DNA of 64,000 nt, taken from assembly GCA_028278545.1 (NCBI GenBank), contig JANQED010000019.1, positions 62,001 to 126,000 on the forward strand. The letters are read 5' to 3'. Source of the stretch: Anaerolineales bacterium (GTDB taxonomy: Bacteria > Chloroflexota > Anaerolineae > Anaerolineales > UBA11858). Positions 18,540 through 26,601 of this stretch are shown here, piece after piece. The first letter of the stretch is position 1, and each line of letters opens with the position of its first letter. A program made the position numbers and the translations under genes. The notes under the pieces were generated by a model. The model had not been told where the DNA came from. It worked only from the letters and a program-made list of their open reading frames with translations, and did no database searches.

Positions 18540-19433
18540 TTACGAAAGTGTCACTCTGGGAAATCCTCGCCTGAGCAGTTTCTTGAATTGTAAGGGATGT
18601 TTCAGCAGGTACTTGGTAATGGGAGGCGGCTCTGGTGGGCCCGAATCAACCTCAGCCAAATGCTCCGGCCATTCGAAGGGCAGATGCCTGATACCCCCAG
18701 GCGTGTCCATCTCGACCAGGGCTTGTAAGGTAACCCGCAAAACGGCCAATTGCGTTTGATTGTTCCCAGGATAGCCCATGGTAAGGCTGAAAGGGTGCTC
18801 GATGGCGGCGATGCGCGGCGCGCTCACAGAAGCGGTCAAATCTGGCATCATCGACAGGGTAATGGTAGCAAACCCGGCGGCTTCGATCTCTCGTTGTAGC
18901 AGTCCCACGGACCAGCAGCAGATCGGTCAGGCAGGCACCAAGACGACTACATCAACATATTCATCTCGCAGGTTGCGGATAATGGCCGGCGCACTTTCTT
19001 CCAGGAGCTGCTCTGGCTGGGTGGTATAACCCATATACGCATAATGCGAAGGGGCCACGCTGCCGATCTCGCCGCTTGCCTCAAGTTCAGATAATCGATC
19101 CAGGGGCAGCAGACAATTCAAATCCTGCTCCGCGAAGGTGGGGTTGATATGCAGATGGTAGACTTTGATATCTTCAGCCGTCGCCGTTTTGGGGATCAGT
19201 CGATAGGATGGGTCTCCCCACCAGGGGTTTTGACGTTCCCCTTCTTGATCGAAAGGTCGATCGGTTTTGAGCGCCATCCCCCCAGAACTGATCATAGCAA
19301 CCCTACACTCGGATAGTGGCTTAGAAATCGGCGTCCAAGGGATCTCCCTTGGCTCTGCGGAGTCGATCCAGGCTTTGGCAACCCGCCGAGTGCCTCTGCT
19401 TACAAAGCGAAATGAATCCACTTCTCGGGTCAT
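18540..19433 (-). CDS. GrdB-like selenoprotein (in-frame UGA read as Sec)
   Basis: A 297-codon frame interrupted only by a TGA at 18927-18929. Both halves belong to one protein of the glycine/sarcosine/betaine/D-proline reductase selenoprotein B superfamily. The N-terminal half has VAMISSGGMALK and HLHINP. The TGA falls at residue 169 in VVVLVPA-U-PICC, giving the U-x-x-C redox motif, followed by WSVGLLQREIEAAG and APRIAAIEHPFSLTMGYPG, which are family landmarks. A SECIS-like hairpin follows the TGA. AAGGAG precedes the ATG. No grdA, grdC or thioredoxin-reductase gene is adjacent, so this is a stand-alone paralogue of unknown substrate. Confidence 0.85.
18884..18926 (-). promoter_or_regulatory. 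Bacterial SECIS-like element
   Basis: Twelve nt after the UGA a stem UGGUCC/GGACUG (6 bp including two G-U pairs) closes a GUG loop, so the loop begins 19 nt after the UGA with a G first. This is the geometry of bacterial SECIS elements. A second perfect helix CGAUCU/AGAUCG (18920-18925 with 18884-18889) encloses it. Confidence 0.65.
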
Positions 19434-19537
19434 GTAAAAAGCTCCTTATGCGGTGGAATCTGTGCTAAACCCATTATAGGCCAGGGAAGGGAGCATTACA
19501 AGAATAAGTACAGGCTGCTGGAAAGTGAATGGTCTAT

Positions 19538-20146
19538 CTATGAACCGCTCAGGAAGCCGTCCAACTGCTGGCGACAAGACTGTACATCAGTAAAAACGAT
19601 GCCTTCAATCCCCAAAGTCTTAGCTACCTCGATGTTCCTGGGAGAATCATCGATAAAGATGCATGTTGAGGGGGCCAATTGATATTCAGTTAACAGGTAT
19701 TGGTAGATTCCCGGTTCGGGTTTGACCATCTTCACCAAGCCAGAGATGACAATGCCGTCGAACTTCTCCCAAAAATCATAGCGTTTTCTCAAATGCTCGT
19801 AATGCTCAACCGGCATATTGGACAGACAATATATTCCAAAGCCACTTTGGCGAAGCTCGTCTATCAATGGCAGTGTGTCGGCTTTGAGCCGCAGCGACTC
19901 GCGGACGATTCGCATCAATGCCTCGATTCGAGCTTCCGATAGCCCTGTCCGACTGGCAAATCCCTTACTGACCTCAGCTTCGGAGAGAACACCGCGATCT
20001 TTCTCGGCCCAATCGGGATGATCGAAAACCTCCCTTTTGAGTTTGGCGGCCATTTTCGGCTCCTGAGAAAACTCAGCGATAATCCCATCCGGGTCCCATT
20101 CAACCACCACACCCCCTAAATCGAAAATGATGTTTTGGAATTGCAT
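19538..20146 (-). CDS. HAD-superfamily phosphatase (YihX-like)
   Basis: A 202-residue HAD hydrolase with a YihX-type motif I (FDLGGVVVEW; a nucleophile aspartate but glycine where many HADs have the second aspartate), a cap domain, motif II serine in YCLSNMP, the lysine near KMVKPEPG and motif IV FIDDSPRNIEVA. YihX dephosphorylates glucose-1-phosphate; the substrate here is not known. An upstream TTG is open, but the ATG at 20146 matches the family start. It lies 33 nt after ridA on the same strand. Confidence 0.88.
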   Translation of the reverse strand: MQFQNIIFDLGGVVVEWDPDGIIAEFSQEPKMAAKLKREVFDHPDWAEKDRGVLSEAEVSKGFASRTGLSEARIEALMRIVRESLRLKADTLPLIDELRQSGFGIYCLSNMPVEHYEHLRKRYDFWEKFDGIVISGLVKMVKPEPGIYQYLLTEYQLAPSTCIFIDDSPRNIEVAKTLGIEGIVFTDVQSCRQQLDGFLSGS

Positions 20147-20179
20147 TGAATTCTCGACGACCTCATCCAATTTGGGAGA

Positions 20180-20560
20180 TCATTCTCTAAGTTCAGCGAT
20201 ACACTCGATCTCGACCAGGGCGTCGAGCGGATTCTGCTTCACGGCAATCGTCGTGCGCGCCGGGCGATGACCGCCAAACATCCTGGCATAGACCGCGTTC
20301 ATGCCCTGGAAATCCGCCATATCTTTCAAGAAAACCGTCGTCTTGACCACATCGTGCAGAGACAACCCCAAACCATTTAAGACCGTCTCAAGGTTCATCA
20401 AAACGCGCTCCGTTTGCTCGCCGATGTCCTCCCCGACCAGTTGCATGGCATCTGGGTCCAGCGGTGTTTGCCCGGAACAAAAAATCCAGTTCCCGGACTG
20501 CATGGCATGGCAATAAGGCCCGATGGCCTCAGGCGCATCGTCCACGAAGTGGGTTTGCAT
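20180..20560 (-). CDS. ridA: RidA-family enamine/imine deaminase
   Basis: A 126-residue RidA (YjgF) protein that hydrolyses reactive enamine/imine intermediates of PLP enzymes to ketoacids. The catalytic arginine lies in HRPARTTIAV and the glutamate in IECIAEL. IGPYCHAMQSGNWIFCSGQ is the usual N-terminal signature. AAGGAG seven bases before the ATG. It starts 47 nt downstream of the ABC permease and may be the tail of that operon. The many PLP enzymes in the window make a housekeeping role plausible. Confidence 0.93.
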   Translation of the reverse strand: MQTHFVDDAPEAIGPYCHAMQSGNWIFCSGQTPLDPDAMQLVGEDIGEQTERVLMNLETVLNGLGLSLHDVVKTTVFLKDMADFQGMNAVYARMFGGHRPARTTIAVKQNPLDALVEIECIAELRE

Positions 20561-20607
20561 GAGAATGCTCCTTTAGTGTTGTTGGCTGTTCCCCGAGATT
20601 ATACCGC

Positions 20608-21834
20608 CTACTCGTACCGTAGCGCCTCCACCGGCTCGAGGCTGGCCGCACGGTTAGCAGGGTAAAGGCCGAAGAAGACGCCCACCGCCGCCGAGAAAAG
20701 CGTCGCCAACAGCACCGCATCCATGCCAATGACCGGGACGATGTCAGCATCGCTGGCCGCAGCAATCTGCCCAACAACCACGGAGATCAGCCAACCCAGG
20801 CCGATGCCCACAATGCCGCCAAACAAACTCAACAACACAGACTCGGTCAGGAATTGGGTCAGGATATCCATTTTGCGCGCCCCCATAGCCTTGCGCAAGC
20901 CGATCTCACGCGTGCGCTCGACCACCGAGACCAGCATGATATTCATGATGCCGATTCCACCCACCAGCAGCGAGATACCGGCAATTCCGCCTAAAAAGAT
21001 GGTCAGAATACCCGTAATCGAGGAGGCCACATCCAGGAAATCCTGCTGGCTGAAAATGGTGAAGTCATCTTGCCCAATCCCGGTGCGGTGACGCTGGCGC
21101 AGGATCTGCGCCACCTCATCGCTGGCCTGAGGCACCAGGTCGGCGCTGGCCGCGCCCACAAAGATCACATCCACCCGGTCGCTCGTGGAACGGCGGATCA
21201 AACGGGTTTGAGCAGTGGTAAGAGGCACAATGATCTGGTCATCCTCACTGCCAAAAGAACCGCCGCCCTTCTCCTCGAGTACACCGATCACGCGGAATGG
21301 CTGTCCCTCGATGCGCACGGTCTCATCCACCAATCCAGATTTGCGGCCAAACAGCTCGTCCGCCACATCCACGCCCAGGATCACCACTGCTGAGCGCCCC
21401 AGCATGTGCGCTTCCGAGATGAACTCCCCCTCGGTGACATGATAATTACGCACAACTTCGTAGTCCGGGGTGACTCCGTTGATGGTGGTCACTGCGCTCT
21501 CGCCGGAATAACTCACTTCTGCATTGCCCTGTAAGATGGGCGCTACGCCAACCACCGAAGGCGCGGCAAAGGGGTCGGCTATCGCCTCGGCATCGCCCAG
21601 GGTTAGCGGTTCAGGGTTGCGCACGTCCTCTGACCCGCCGCGAAAGACGAAGATCAAATTCGTGCCAATCCCCTGAATCTCACCGGTGATGGAATTCTCC
21701 GCACCGGTACCAATCGCCAGCATGGCGATCACCGCGCCCACACCGATCACGATCCCAAGGATGGTTAACCCCGAACGCAGCTTATTGGACGTCAGGCTTT
21801 CTAAGGCCTCAATAAATGACTGCCAGAAATTCAT
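20608..21834 (-). CDS. MacB-like ABC transporter permease
   Basis: A 408-residue permease with an N-terminal helix (about 22-45), a large extracytoplasmic MacB periplasmic-core domain (about 50-265) and three C-terminal helices in an FtsX domain (about 285-400, with RTREIGLRKAMGARKMDIL). MacB-type systems are mechanotransmission pumps for macrolides, peptides or lipoproteins, working with a membrane-fusion protein. The ATP-binding domain is a separate protein encoded just upstream (3-nt gap). Confidence 0.92.
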   Translation of the reverse strand: MNFWQSFIEALESLTSNKLRSGLTILGIVIGVGAVIAMLAIGTGAENSITGEIQGIGTNLIFVFRGGSEDVRNPEPLTLGDAEAIADPFAAPSVVGVAPILQGNAEVSYSGESAVTTINGVTPDYEVVRNYHVTEGEFISEAHMLGRSAVVILGVDVADELFGRKSGLVDETVRIEGQPFRVIGVLEEKGGGSFGSEDDQIIVPLTTAQTRLIRRSTSDRVDVIFVGAASADLVPQASDEVAQILRQRHRTGIGQDDFTIFSQQDFLDVASSITGILTIFLGGIAGISLLVGGIGIMNIMLVSVVERTREIGLRKAMGARKMDILTQFLTESVLLSLFGGIVGIGLGWLISVVVGQIAAASDADIVPVIGMDAVLLATLFSAAVGVFFGLYPANRAASLEPVEALRYE

Positions 21835-21837
21835 CTC

Positions 21838-22515
21838 TTAACCCTCCACCACCCTGCCATCCAGGATGCGCACAACGCGCTGTGTTAACGCGGCGATCTC
21901 AGGATCGTGGGTGACAATGATCAACGTTGCCCCGCGGTCCTGATTGAGATCGAGCAGCAGCTCCATAATCGCCTCACCCGAGGCGGTATCCAGGTTACCG
22001 GTAGGCTCGTCAGCCATAATGATAGATGGTTCGTTGACAATCGCCCGGGCGAGCGCCACGCGCTGCTGCTGGCCGCCGGAAAGCTCATTGGGACGGTGAG
22101 TCATGCGGTCCGATAGGCCAACTGCATCCAGGGCCTCCCTGGCGCGCTGGCGTCGATTTTTGCTATTGCGGGCGTACCGCAATGGAAGCTCTACATTGGC
22201 TAATGCCGTAGCACGCGGCAGCAAATTGAAGCTCTGGAAGACAAACCCAACCTTGCGGTTGCGGATATCGGCCAACTGGTCATCATTCAACTCCGCTACA
22301 CTCTCGCCATCCAAACAGTATTCACCTGTCGTAGGCCGGTCCAGACAACCGAGAATATTCATCAAGGTCGATTTGCCCGAACCCGAGGGGCCCATAATCG
22401 CAATCACTTCACCGGTCGCTATCGTCATAGATAAACCCCGTAAGGCGTGCACTTCGACATCCCCCATGGTATACACCTTGGTGATGTCGCTTGCGCTAAC
22501 TACCAAATCTGTCAT
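21838..22515 (-). CDS. MacB/LolD-type ABC transporter ATP-binding protein
   Basis: A 225-residue ATPase: Walker [11 protein letters not shown]-loop [10 protein letters not shown], signature [15 protein letters not shown], Walker [13 protein letters not shown] and H-loop IVTHDPEIA. It matches the MacB/LolD/YknY group that partners with FtsX-type permeases. AGGAG precedes the ATG. It is flanked by its permease (downstream) and two adaptor proteins (upstream), forming a full MarR-controlled export operon. Confidence 0.94.
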   Translation of the reverse strand: MTDLVVSASDITKVYTMGDVEVHALRGLSMTIATGEVIAIMGPSGSGKSTLMNILGCLDRPTTGEYCLDGESVAELNDDQLADIRNRKVGFVFQSFNLLPRATALANVELPLRYARNSKNRRQRAREALDAVGLSDRMTHRPNELSGGQQQRVALARAIVNEPSIIMADEPTGNLDTASGEAIMELLLDLNQDRGATLIIVTHDPEIAALTQRVVRILDGRVVEG

Positions 22516-22594
22516 CCACTTACTCCTCTGAAATCCCGATCAATCAGCACTTCAACAACGATCCTTCGAAAAACCGGTCAGACACTCTCAAGAC

Positions 22595-24166
22595 CTATCC
22601 CCCTGGAGGGCCGCCGCCTGGAGGCCCAAACGTATTCTCCTCGGTGAGTTCGCGCGGCGGGTTCAGGACGATCTCGTCGCCGGCCTTGATCTCGCCGTCC
22701 ACCACCTCACTGTAAGTATCAGAGGATGCGCCTAAGGTGATGACAACTTTCTCGATCGTGTCACCCGCCCCCAAAATGTACACCACGCGTTCCCCTTCTA
22801 CAACACGCACCGCCCGGTTGGGGATCAACAGGGTTTGCTCTAACTGCCGGATGACGATATTCACCGCTGAGGTCATCCCAGGGCGAATATCCTCATCTGC
22901 ATCCTGCAGTTCGACAGTTACGGTGAAGTTGACCACACCCTGCTGTTCTGTCCCCACCAAAGCGACTTCCATCACTACCCCATGATATTCCTTCGCCAGA
23001 ACGGCATCGAAGCTCATCATCACCTCTTGCCCCTCGGCGATCTTGTTGATATCCACTTCAGAGACTTCCAGGTCTACCAGCAGGCGGGAATAGTCATCCA
23101 CCCGAAAAGCCAGGGTGCCGGCGTCAACCTGATCACCGGGTTTGCTCTCCACCATGGTGACGATACCATCAAAAGGGGCAACAATATGCACCTGGTCTAA
23201 AGTCGCCTGGGCGGCAGCCACACGGGCCTCCGCGGCGGCAATGTCATCAGACGGTGGGCCAGCTTGCAGGCGCTCCCACTCACGCTGCGCATCCGCTAAT
23301 TGGGCTTCGAGCAAGGCAATATCAGCGTCGGAGGGGCCATCTTTGATGCGCTCGTATTCCCGGTTAGCATCCACCAACTGGGCGCGGGCAACCGCCAGAT
23401 CTGCCTGGGCTTCGGCGATATCGATTTCCGTCCCGGTGCTCGAGAGCGCATTGAGGTTTCGTACGGCGGTATCATAGTTCTGCTGCGCCTCGGCCAACGC
23501 GCTCTGGAAATTAGCGCGCTCCAAATCATCTTCCGGGCGGCCTTCGTAAGGTTCAAAATCTTCTTGGGCTTTCTCGAGTCTGTCTCTCAGCAGCACAACT
23601 TCCGCCTCGGCGGCATCGATATCGGCCTGGCTGGCCGTTAGCTGCACACTGCGCAAGCGACGCTCCGCATCATCGACGGCTTGATCTGCATCTGCGATAG
23701 CCTGCAAAGCGATGGCTTGCTGCAGTTCAGGATTCAACAAATCCTCCAGCGCCTGCTCGGCATCTTCAACGGCCTGCATGGCCTGGGCGCGCTGCAAATC
23801 GGAATTGAGTAAATCCTTTAATGACTGCTGAGCACTGACCAAGTCCGCCTGGGCCAATATGACACTCTGGGGAAGCGAAGTCTGTTCCAGTGCAGCCAGT
23901 TCGGTGTCAAGGGTAACAGCATCCCCAACTTGAACGTTGACATTTTCTACCGTACCAGAAGTCTTCCATACCAATTGCGCACTTTGATTAGAGCGAACTC
24001 GCCCGGTCGCGCCAATGGTCGCGACCAGCGTCCCTTGCTCAGCGGTTACAGTCTGTAAACCGGCCACCAATTCCTGGCGCGCCCTATTCGCGCTGTAAGT
24101 CTGCCACCCCACAATGGCGCCGACCAAGACAGCCAGAACGACAATGACAATGATCCATCTCTTCAT
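22595..24166 (-). CDS. Membrane-fusion (HlyD/MacA-type) adaptor, second copy
   Basis: A 523-residue adaptor: one N-terminal membrane helix (about 5-22), a split barrel-sandwich/lipoyl domain (VENVNVQVGDAV and IVAPFDGIVTMVESKPGDQV), a long alpha-hairpin (about 105-325) rich in A/Q/E/L repeats, a beta-barrel and a membrane-proximal domain ending in a Gly-Pro tail (GPPGGGPPGG). It links the ABC pump to the cell envelope. It is a paralogue of the next upstream gene. Confidence 0.92.
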   Translation of the reverse strand: MKRWIIVIVVLAVLVGAIVGWQTYSANRARQELVAGLQTVTAEQGTLVATIGATGRVRSNQSAQLVWKTSGTVENVNVQVGDAVTLDTELAALEQTSLPQSVILAQADLVSAQQSLKDLLNSDLQRAQAMQAVEDAEQALEDLLNPELQQAIALQAIADADQAVDDAERRLRSVQLTASQADIDAAEAEVVLLRDRLEKAQEDFEPYEGRPEDDLERANFQSALAEAQQNYDTAVRNLNALSSTGTEIDIAEAQADLAVARAQLVDANREYERIKDGPSDADIALLEAQLADAQREWERLQAGPPSDDIAAAEARVAAAQATLDQVHIVAPFDGIVTMVESKPGDQVDAGTLAFRVDDYSRLLVDLEVSEVDINKIAEGQEVMMSFDAVLAKEYHGVVMEVALVGTEQQGVVNFTVTVELQDADEDIRPGMTSAVNIVIRQLEQTLLIPNRAVRVVEGERVVYILGAGDTIEKVVITLGASSDTYSEVVDGEIKAGDEIVLNPPRELTEENTFGPPGGGPPGG

Positions 24167-24203
24167 AACTTTTCCAACTCCTTCTACCGATTCCTCGTCG
24201 GGT

Positions 24204-25880
24204 TCAATTCAATAATTCGGGTATGGGATTGAGCAGGACCTCATCCCCCTCCATTAAATCCCCGCCGACGACTTCACTATAATCATCTGAGCTGACTCCT
24301 ATTGTGATGGGGATGGGGAGAATCATGTCCGAGGGCGCGCCTCCCCCCAAGGTCTCCAGCAACCCTCCCAGAGGGCTTTCCGGGCCTCCCTCATTGGGGG
24401 CAGCCAAGCCCCCAGGGGCCGCGCTGTCTCCATACCTGTACACCACTCGCTGACCTTCGAGAGATCGGATCGCCTGATTAGGCACTAACAAAGCTCCCTC
24501 AACGCGGCCGATCTCAATATCCACCGCGGCGGTCATCCCCGGCCGGATGGCTGAGTCAGCATCCAGCAGCTCAACAGTCACTTCAAAGCTGACCACGCCT
24601 TGGGTCTCGATTCCCACTGGAGAAATCTCGACTACTCGGCCATGATATTCCTTGGCTAAGACAGCATCGCTGGTCAGGACGATATCCTGACCCAGGGCAA
24701 CGTTGTTGACGTCAATCTCCGAGACCTGCAAGTCCACCAACAAGCGCGAAAGATCATCCAAACGAAACGAAACTGTGCCAGGATTGACCTGATCTCCGGG
24801 TTGGATAGACACCAGGGTGATAACGCCATCAAAGGGGGCTGTGATTTGGGACATATTCAGCAAGGCCTGGGCAGCCGTCAAACGCGCCTCTGCCGAGACG
24901 ATATCCTCAGGAGTGGGGCCATCTTTGAGGCGTTCCCACTCCCGCTGTGCGTCAGCCAGATTGGCCTCCAGCACGGCGATCTCCGCCTGGCTCGGCCCGT
25001 CTTTGATCCGCTCCCACTGGCGGAGCGCATCGGCCAGTTGAGCTTGTGCAGCAGCCAAGGCCGCCTCGGCCACGGCGATATCGACCGGGTCGGGTGGAGC
25101 CAGCAACTCGTTATAGCGGGCAAGCAAGTCGTCGCGACGCCCCTGTGCCCCTGCCAGTTGCACCTGCAAGTTGGTATACAACTGCTTATAGGAAATACGG
25201 CTTTCGAAGGGGTGCAAAACAGCTTGATTGACCTTCTTCTCGGTATCGGCGAGATCCTCTTCCAAATCGGCGATGGCCTTTTCCGTCAACAAGATATTGG
25301 CAGAGATTTGCTCCAGGCTCGAGGCAGACGCGGGCGCCATCAGGATGTCATAATGACGCTGCGCTCTCTCTAAGTCCCGTTGAGCATTGGCAATCGAGGC
25401 TTGCGCCTGCCCTTGCGTCATTTGAGGGTTTAGAGCGTCTTCCAGCGCTTCTTTGGCATCCTCGACAGCTTTTTGGGCCTGAGCCTGCTGCATCTGTGAG
25501 TTGAGCAGATCATCCAGGTCACGCTGGGCGCTGACAAGATCAGCCTGCGACAGGATCACAAAAGAAGGCAGCGAAGTTTGGTCGAGTGAGGCCAATACCT
25601 GACCGCGGGCGACCTGATCTCCGACTTCAACAAGCACCTCGCTGACATCACCTGCGATCTCCCAAACCAGGACCGCACTCTGCTCCGAACGCACCACGCC
25701 ATCCGCCTCAATATAGGAGAGCAGTGGGCCGCGTTCTACAACAGCAGTCTCCAAGCTATCAAGCAGTGCAGAGGCCTGACGCTGCCCCAAGGCGCGCACG
25801 CCTACAAAGCCCCCCGCAACGCACACAAACACCACCAAAATGACGATAATGAGCCTCTTACGAGACGATTTCTTGTTCAT
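24204..25880 (-). CDS. Membrane-fusion (HlyD/MacA-type) adaptor, first copy
   Basis: A 558-residue adaptor of the same build as its downstream neighbour: membrane helix (about 10-28), lipoyl halves (VSEVLVEVGDQVARG and ITAPFDGVITLVSIQPGDQV), long coiled-coil hairpin (about 110-345) and beta-barrel. The hairpin holds tandem units with the core WERxKDGP repeated about 26-30 residues apart. It carries an additional glycine/proline-rich insertion (AAPGGLAAPNEGG) in the C-terminal domain. Its ATG overlaps the marR stop (ATGA), so expression is coupled to the regulator. Confidence 0.92.
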   Translation of the reverse strand: MNKKSSRKRLIIVILVVFVCVAGGFVGVRALGQRQASALLDSLETAVVERGPLLSYIEADGVVRSEQSAVLVWEIAGDVSEVLVEVGDQVARGQVLASLDQTSLPSFVILSQADLVSAQRDLDDLLNSQMQQAQAQKAVEDAKEALEDALNPQMTQGQAQASIANAQRDLERAQRHYDILMAPASASSLEQISANILLTEKAIADLEEDLADTEKKVNQAVLHPFESRISYKQLYTNLQVQLAGAQGRRDDLLARYNELLAPPDPVDIAVAEAALAAAQAQLADALRQWERIKDGPSQAEIAVLEANLADAQREWERLKDGPTPEDIVSAEARLTAAQALLNMSQITAPFDGVITLVSIQPGDQVNPGTVSFRLDDLSRLLVDLQVSEIDVNNVALGQDIVLTSDAVLAKEYHGRVVEISPVGIETQGVVSFEVTVELLDADSAIRPGMTAAVDIEIGRVEGALLVPNQAIRSLEGQRVVYRYGDSAAPGGLAAPNEGGPESPLGGLLETLGGGAPSDMILPIPITIGVSSDDYSEVVGGDLMEGDEVLLNPIPELLN

Positions 25881-26326
25881 AGAGATTCAGGCATGGTTTT
25901 TTCTATCGCGCTCAAGGCTTTATCAAGAAGGCATAGAAAAGTCTCCTGCTCTTGAGATTCCAAACCAGCGAGGAATACTTTGAAGGTTGCTCTCTGATGC
26001 ATACGTAATTGTTCTAGCAAAGTTTCACTCTTTTCGGTGAGATAAAGGGGTTTGGCACGCTTATCAACCGGATCATGACGACGCTCCAGCCAACCTTCTT
26101 TGACCAATCGCCTCACGCCAACGCTCACCGTCGGTGGGGTCACTTTGAGCCCTTCAGCAAGTTCCTGAACCCCGCATCCCGGTGATTGAGAGACCCAGTA
26201 CAATATCGCTACTAAGGGCGGCGAAAGCTCACAATCGTGGGGCAGGCGCATCAGACGCAATGCCGCCAAGCGGCGCAGCAGCGCTTCCATCCGGGCTTCA
26301 GGAGAGGTCAAGGACCACATAGGCAT
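25877..26326 (-). CDS. MarR-family repressor of the efflux operon
   Basis: A 149-residue winged-helix MarR protein; the HTH lies at CGVQELAEGLKVTPPTVSVGVRRLVKEGWLERR and the wing at RHDPVDKRAKPLYLT. As first gene of an operon with two adaptors and an ABC pump, and with a palindrome between its own promoter and start codon, it very probably represses the operon and is released by a small toxic ligand. A second Met two codons downstream is an alternative start. Confidence 0.92.
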   Translation of the reverse strand: MPMWSLTSPEARMEALLRRLAALRLMRLPHDCELSPPLVAILYWVSQSPGCGVQELAEGLKVTPPTVSVGVRRLVKEGWLERRHDPVDKRAKPLYLTEKSETLLEQLRMHQRATFKVFLAGLESQEQETFLCLLDKALSAIEKTMPESL

Positions 26327-26335
26327 CTCAAAAAA

Positions 26336-26354
26336 TAGTTAGTTTATCTAACTA
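26336..26354. promoter_or_regulatory. Putative MarR operator
   Basis: A perfect palindrome, TAGTTAG-TTTAT-CTAACTA, 19 bp long. It begins 10 bp upstream of the marR ATG and covers the +4 to +22 region of the predicted transcript, as expected for autorepression by blocking the promoter. Confidence 0.7.
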
Positions 26355-26364
26355 AACAGACGGA

Positions 26365-26392
26365 ATTATACAGGCATTCATCTCCCTGTCAA
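26365..26392 (-). promoter_or_regulatory. Consensus promoter of the marR-efflux operon
   Basis: TTGACA (26387-26392) and TATAAT (26365-26370) on the minus strand, both perfect hexamers, 16 bp apart. The predicted start is near 26358, immediately before the operator palindrome. Confidence 0.8.
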
Positions 26393-26469
26393 GGGCCGCA
26401 GAGACATAGATTTCACGATCAACTGAGCGATTCTCTCCCGAAAATCGAATAACTGAACATGAAAAATGT

Positions 26470-26487
26470 TTGTGTCATCCGTCACAA
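26470..26487. promoter_or_regulatory. Rex-like operator
   Basis: TTGTGTCATCCGTCACAA fits the Rex half-site layout TTGTG-N8-CACAA. It lies about 115 bp upstream of a NAD(P)-linked oxidoreductase gene, a sensible target for an NADH/NAD+ sensor. The right half is perfect, while the left differs from consensus at the sixth base. Confidence 0.35.
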
Positions 26488-26489
26488 TG

Positions 26490-26510
26490 TGGGGTGACAT
26501 ATTGACCCCA
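26490..26510. promoter_or_regulatory. Inverted repeat upstream of the GltD-like gene
   Basis: TGGGGT-N9-ACCCCA directly follows the Rex-like site. It could be a second operator. The remaining gap to the gene is AT-rich with a TATTAT but no clear -35. Confidence 0.35.
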
Positions 26511-26601
26511 AACTGATGACATCTGGAACTAAAATCAAACCAGTTTACTCGATATTATCTGATCTGTAAAACATCGGTATTTTCGACTTGGAGGAACAAG
26601 C

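Noticed and set aside
18540..18908. A separate small gene starting at a GTG
   Set aside because: It is in phase with the upstream frame across one TGA, has no ribosome-binding site, and supplies the missing half of the GrdB-like family. Selenocysteine readthrough explains it better than a frameshift, pseudogene or separate gene.
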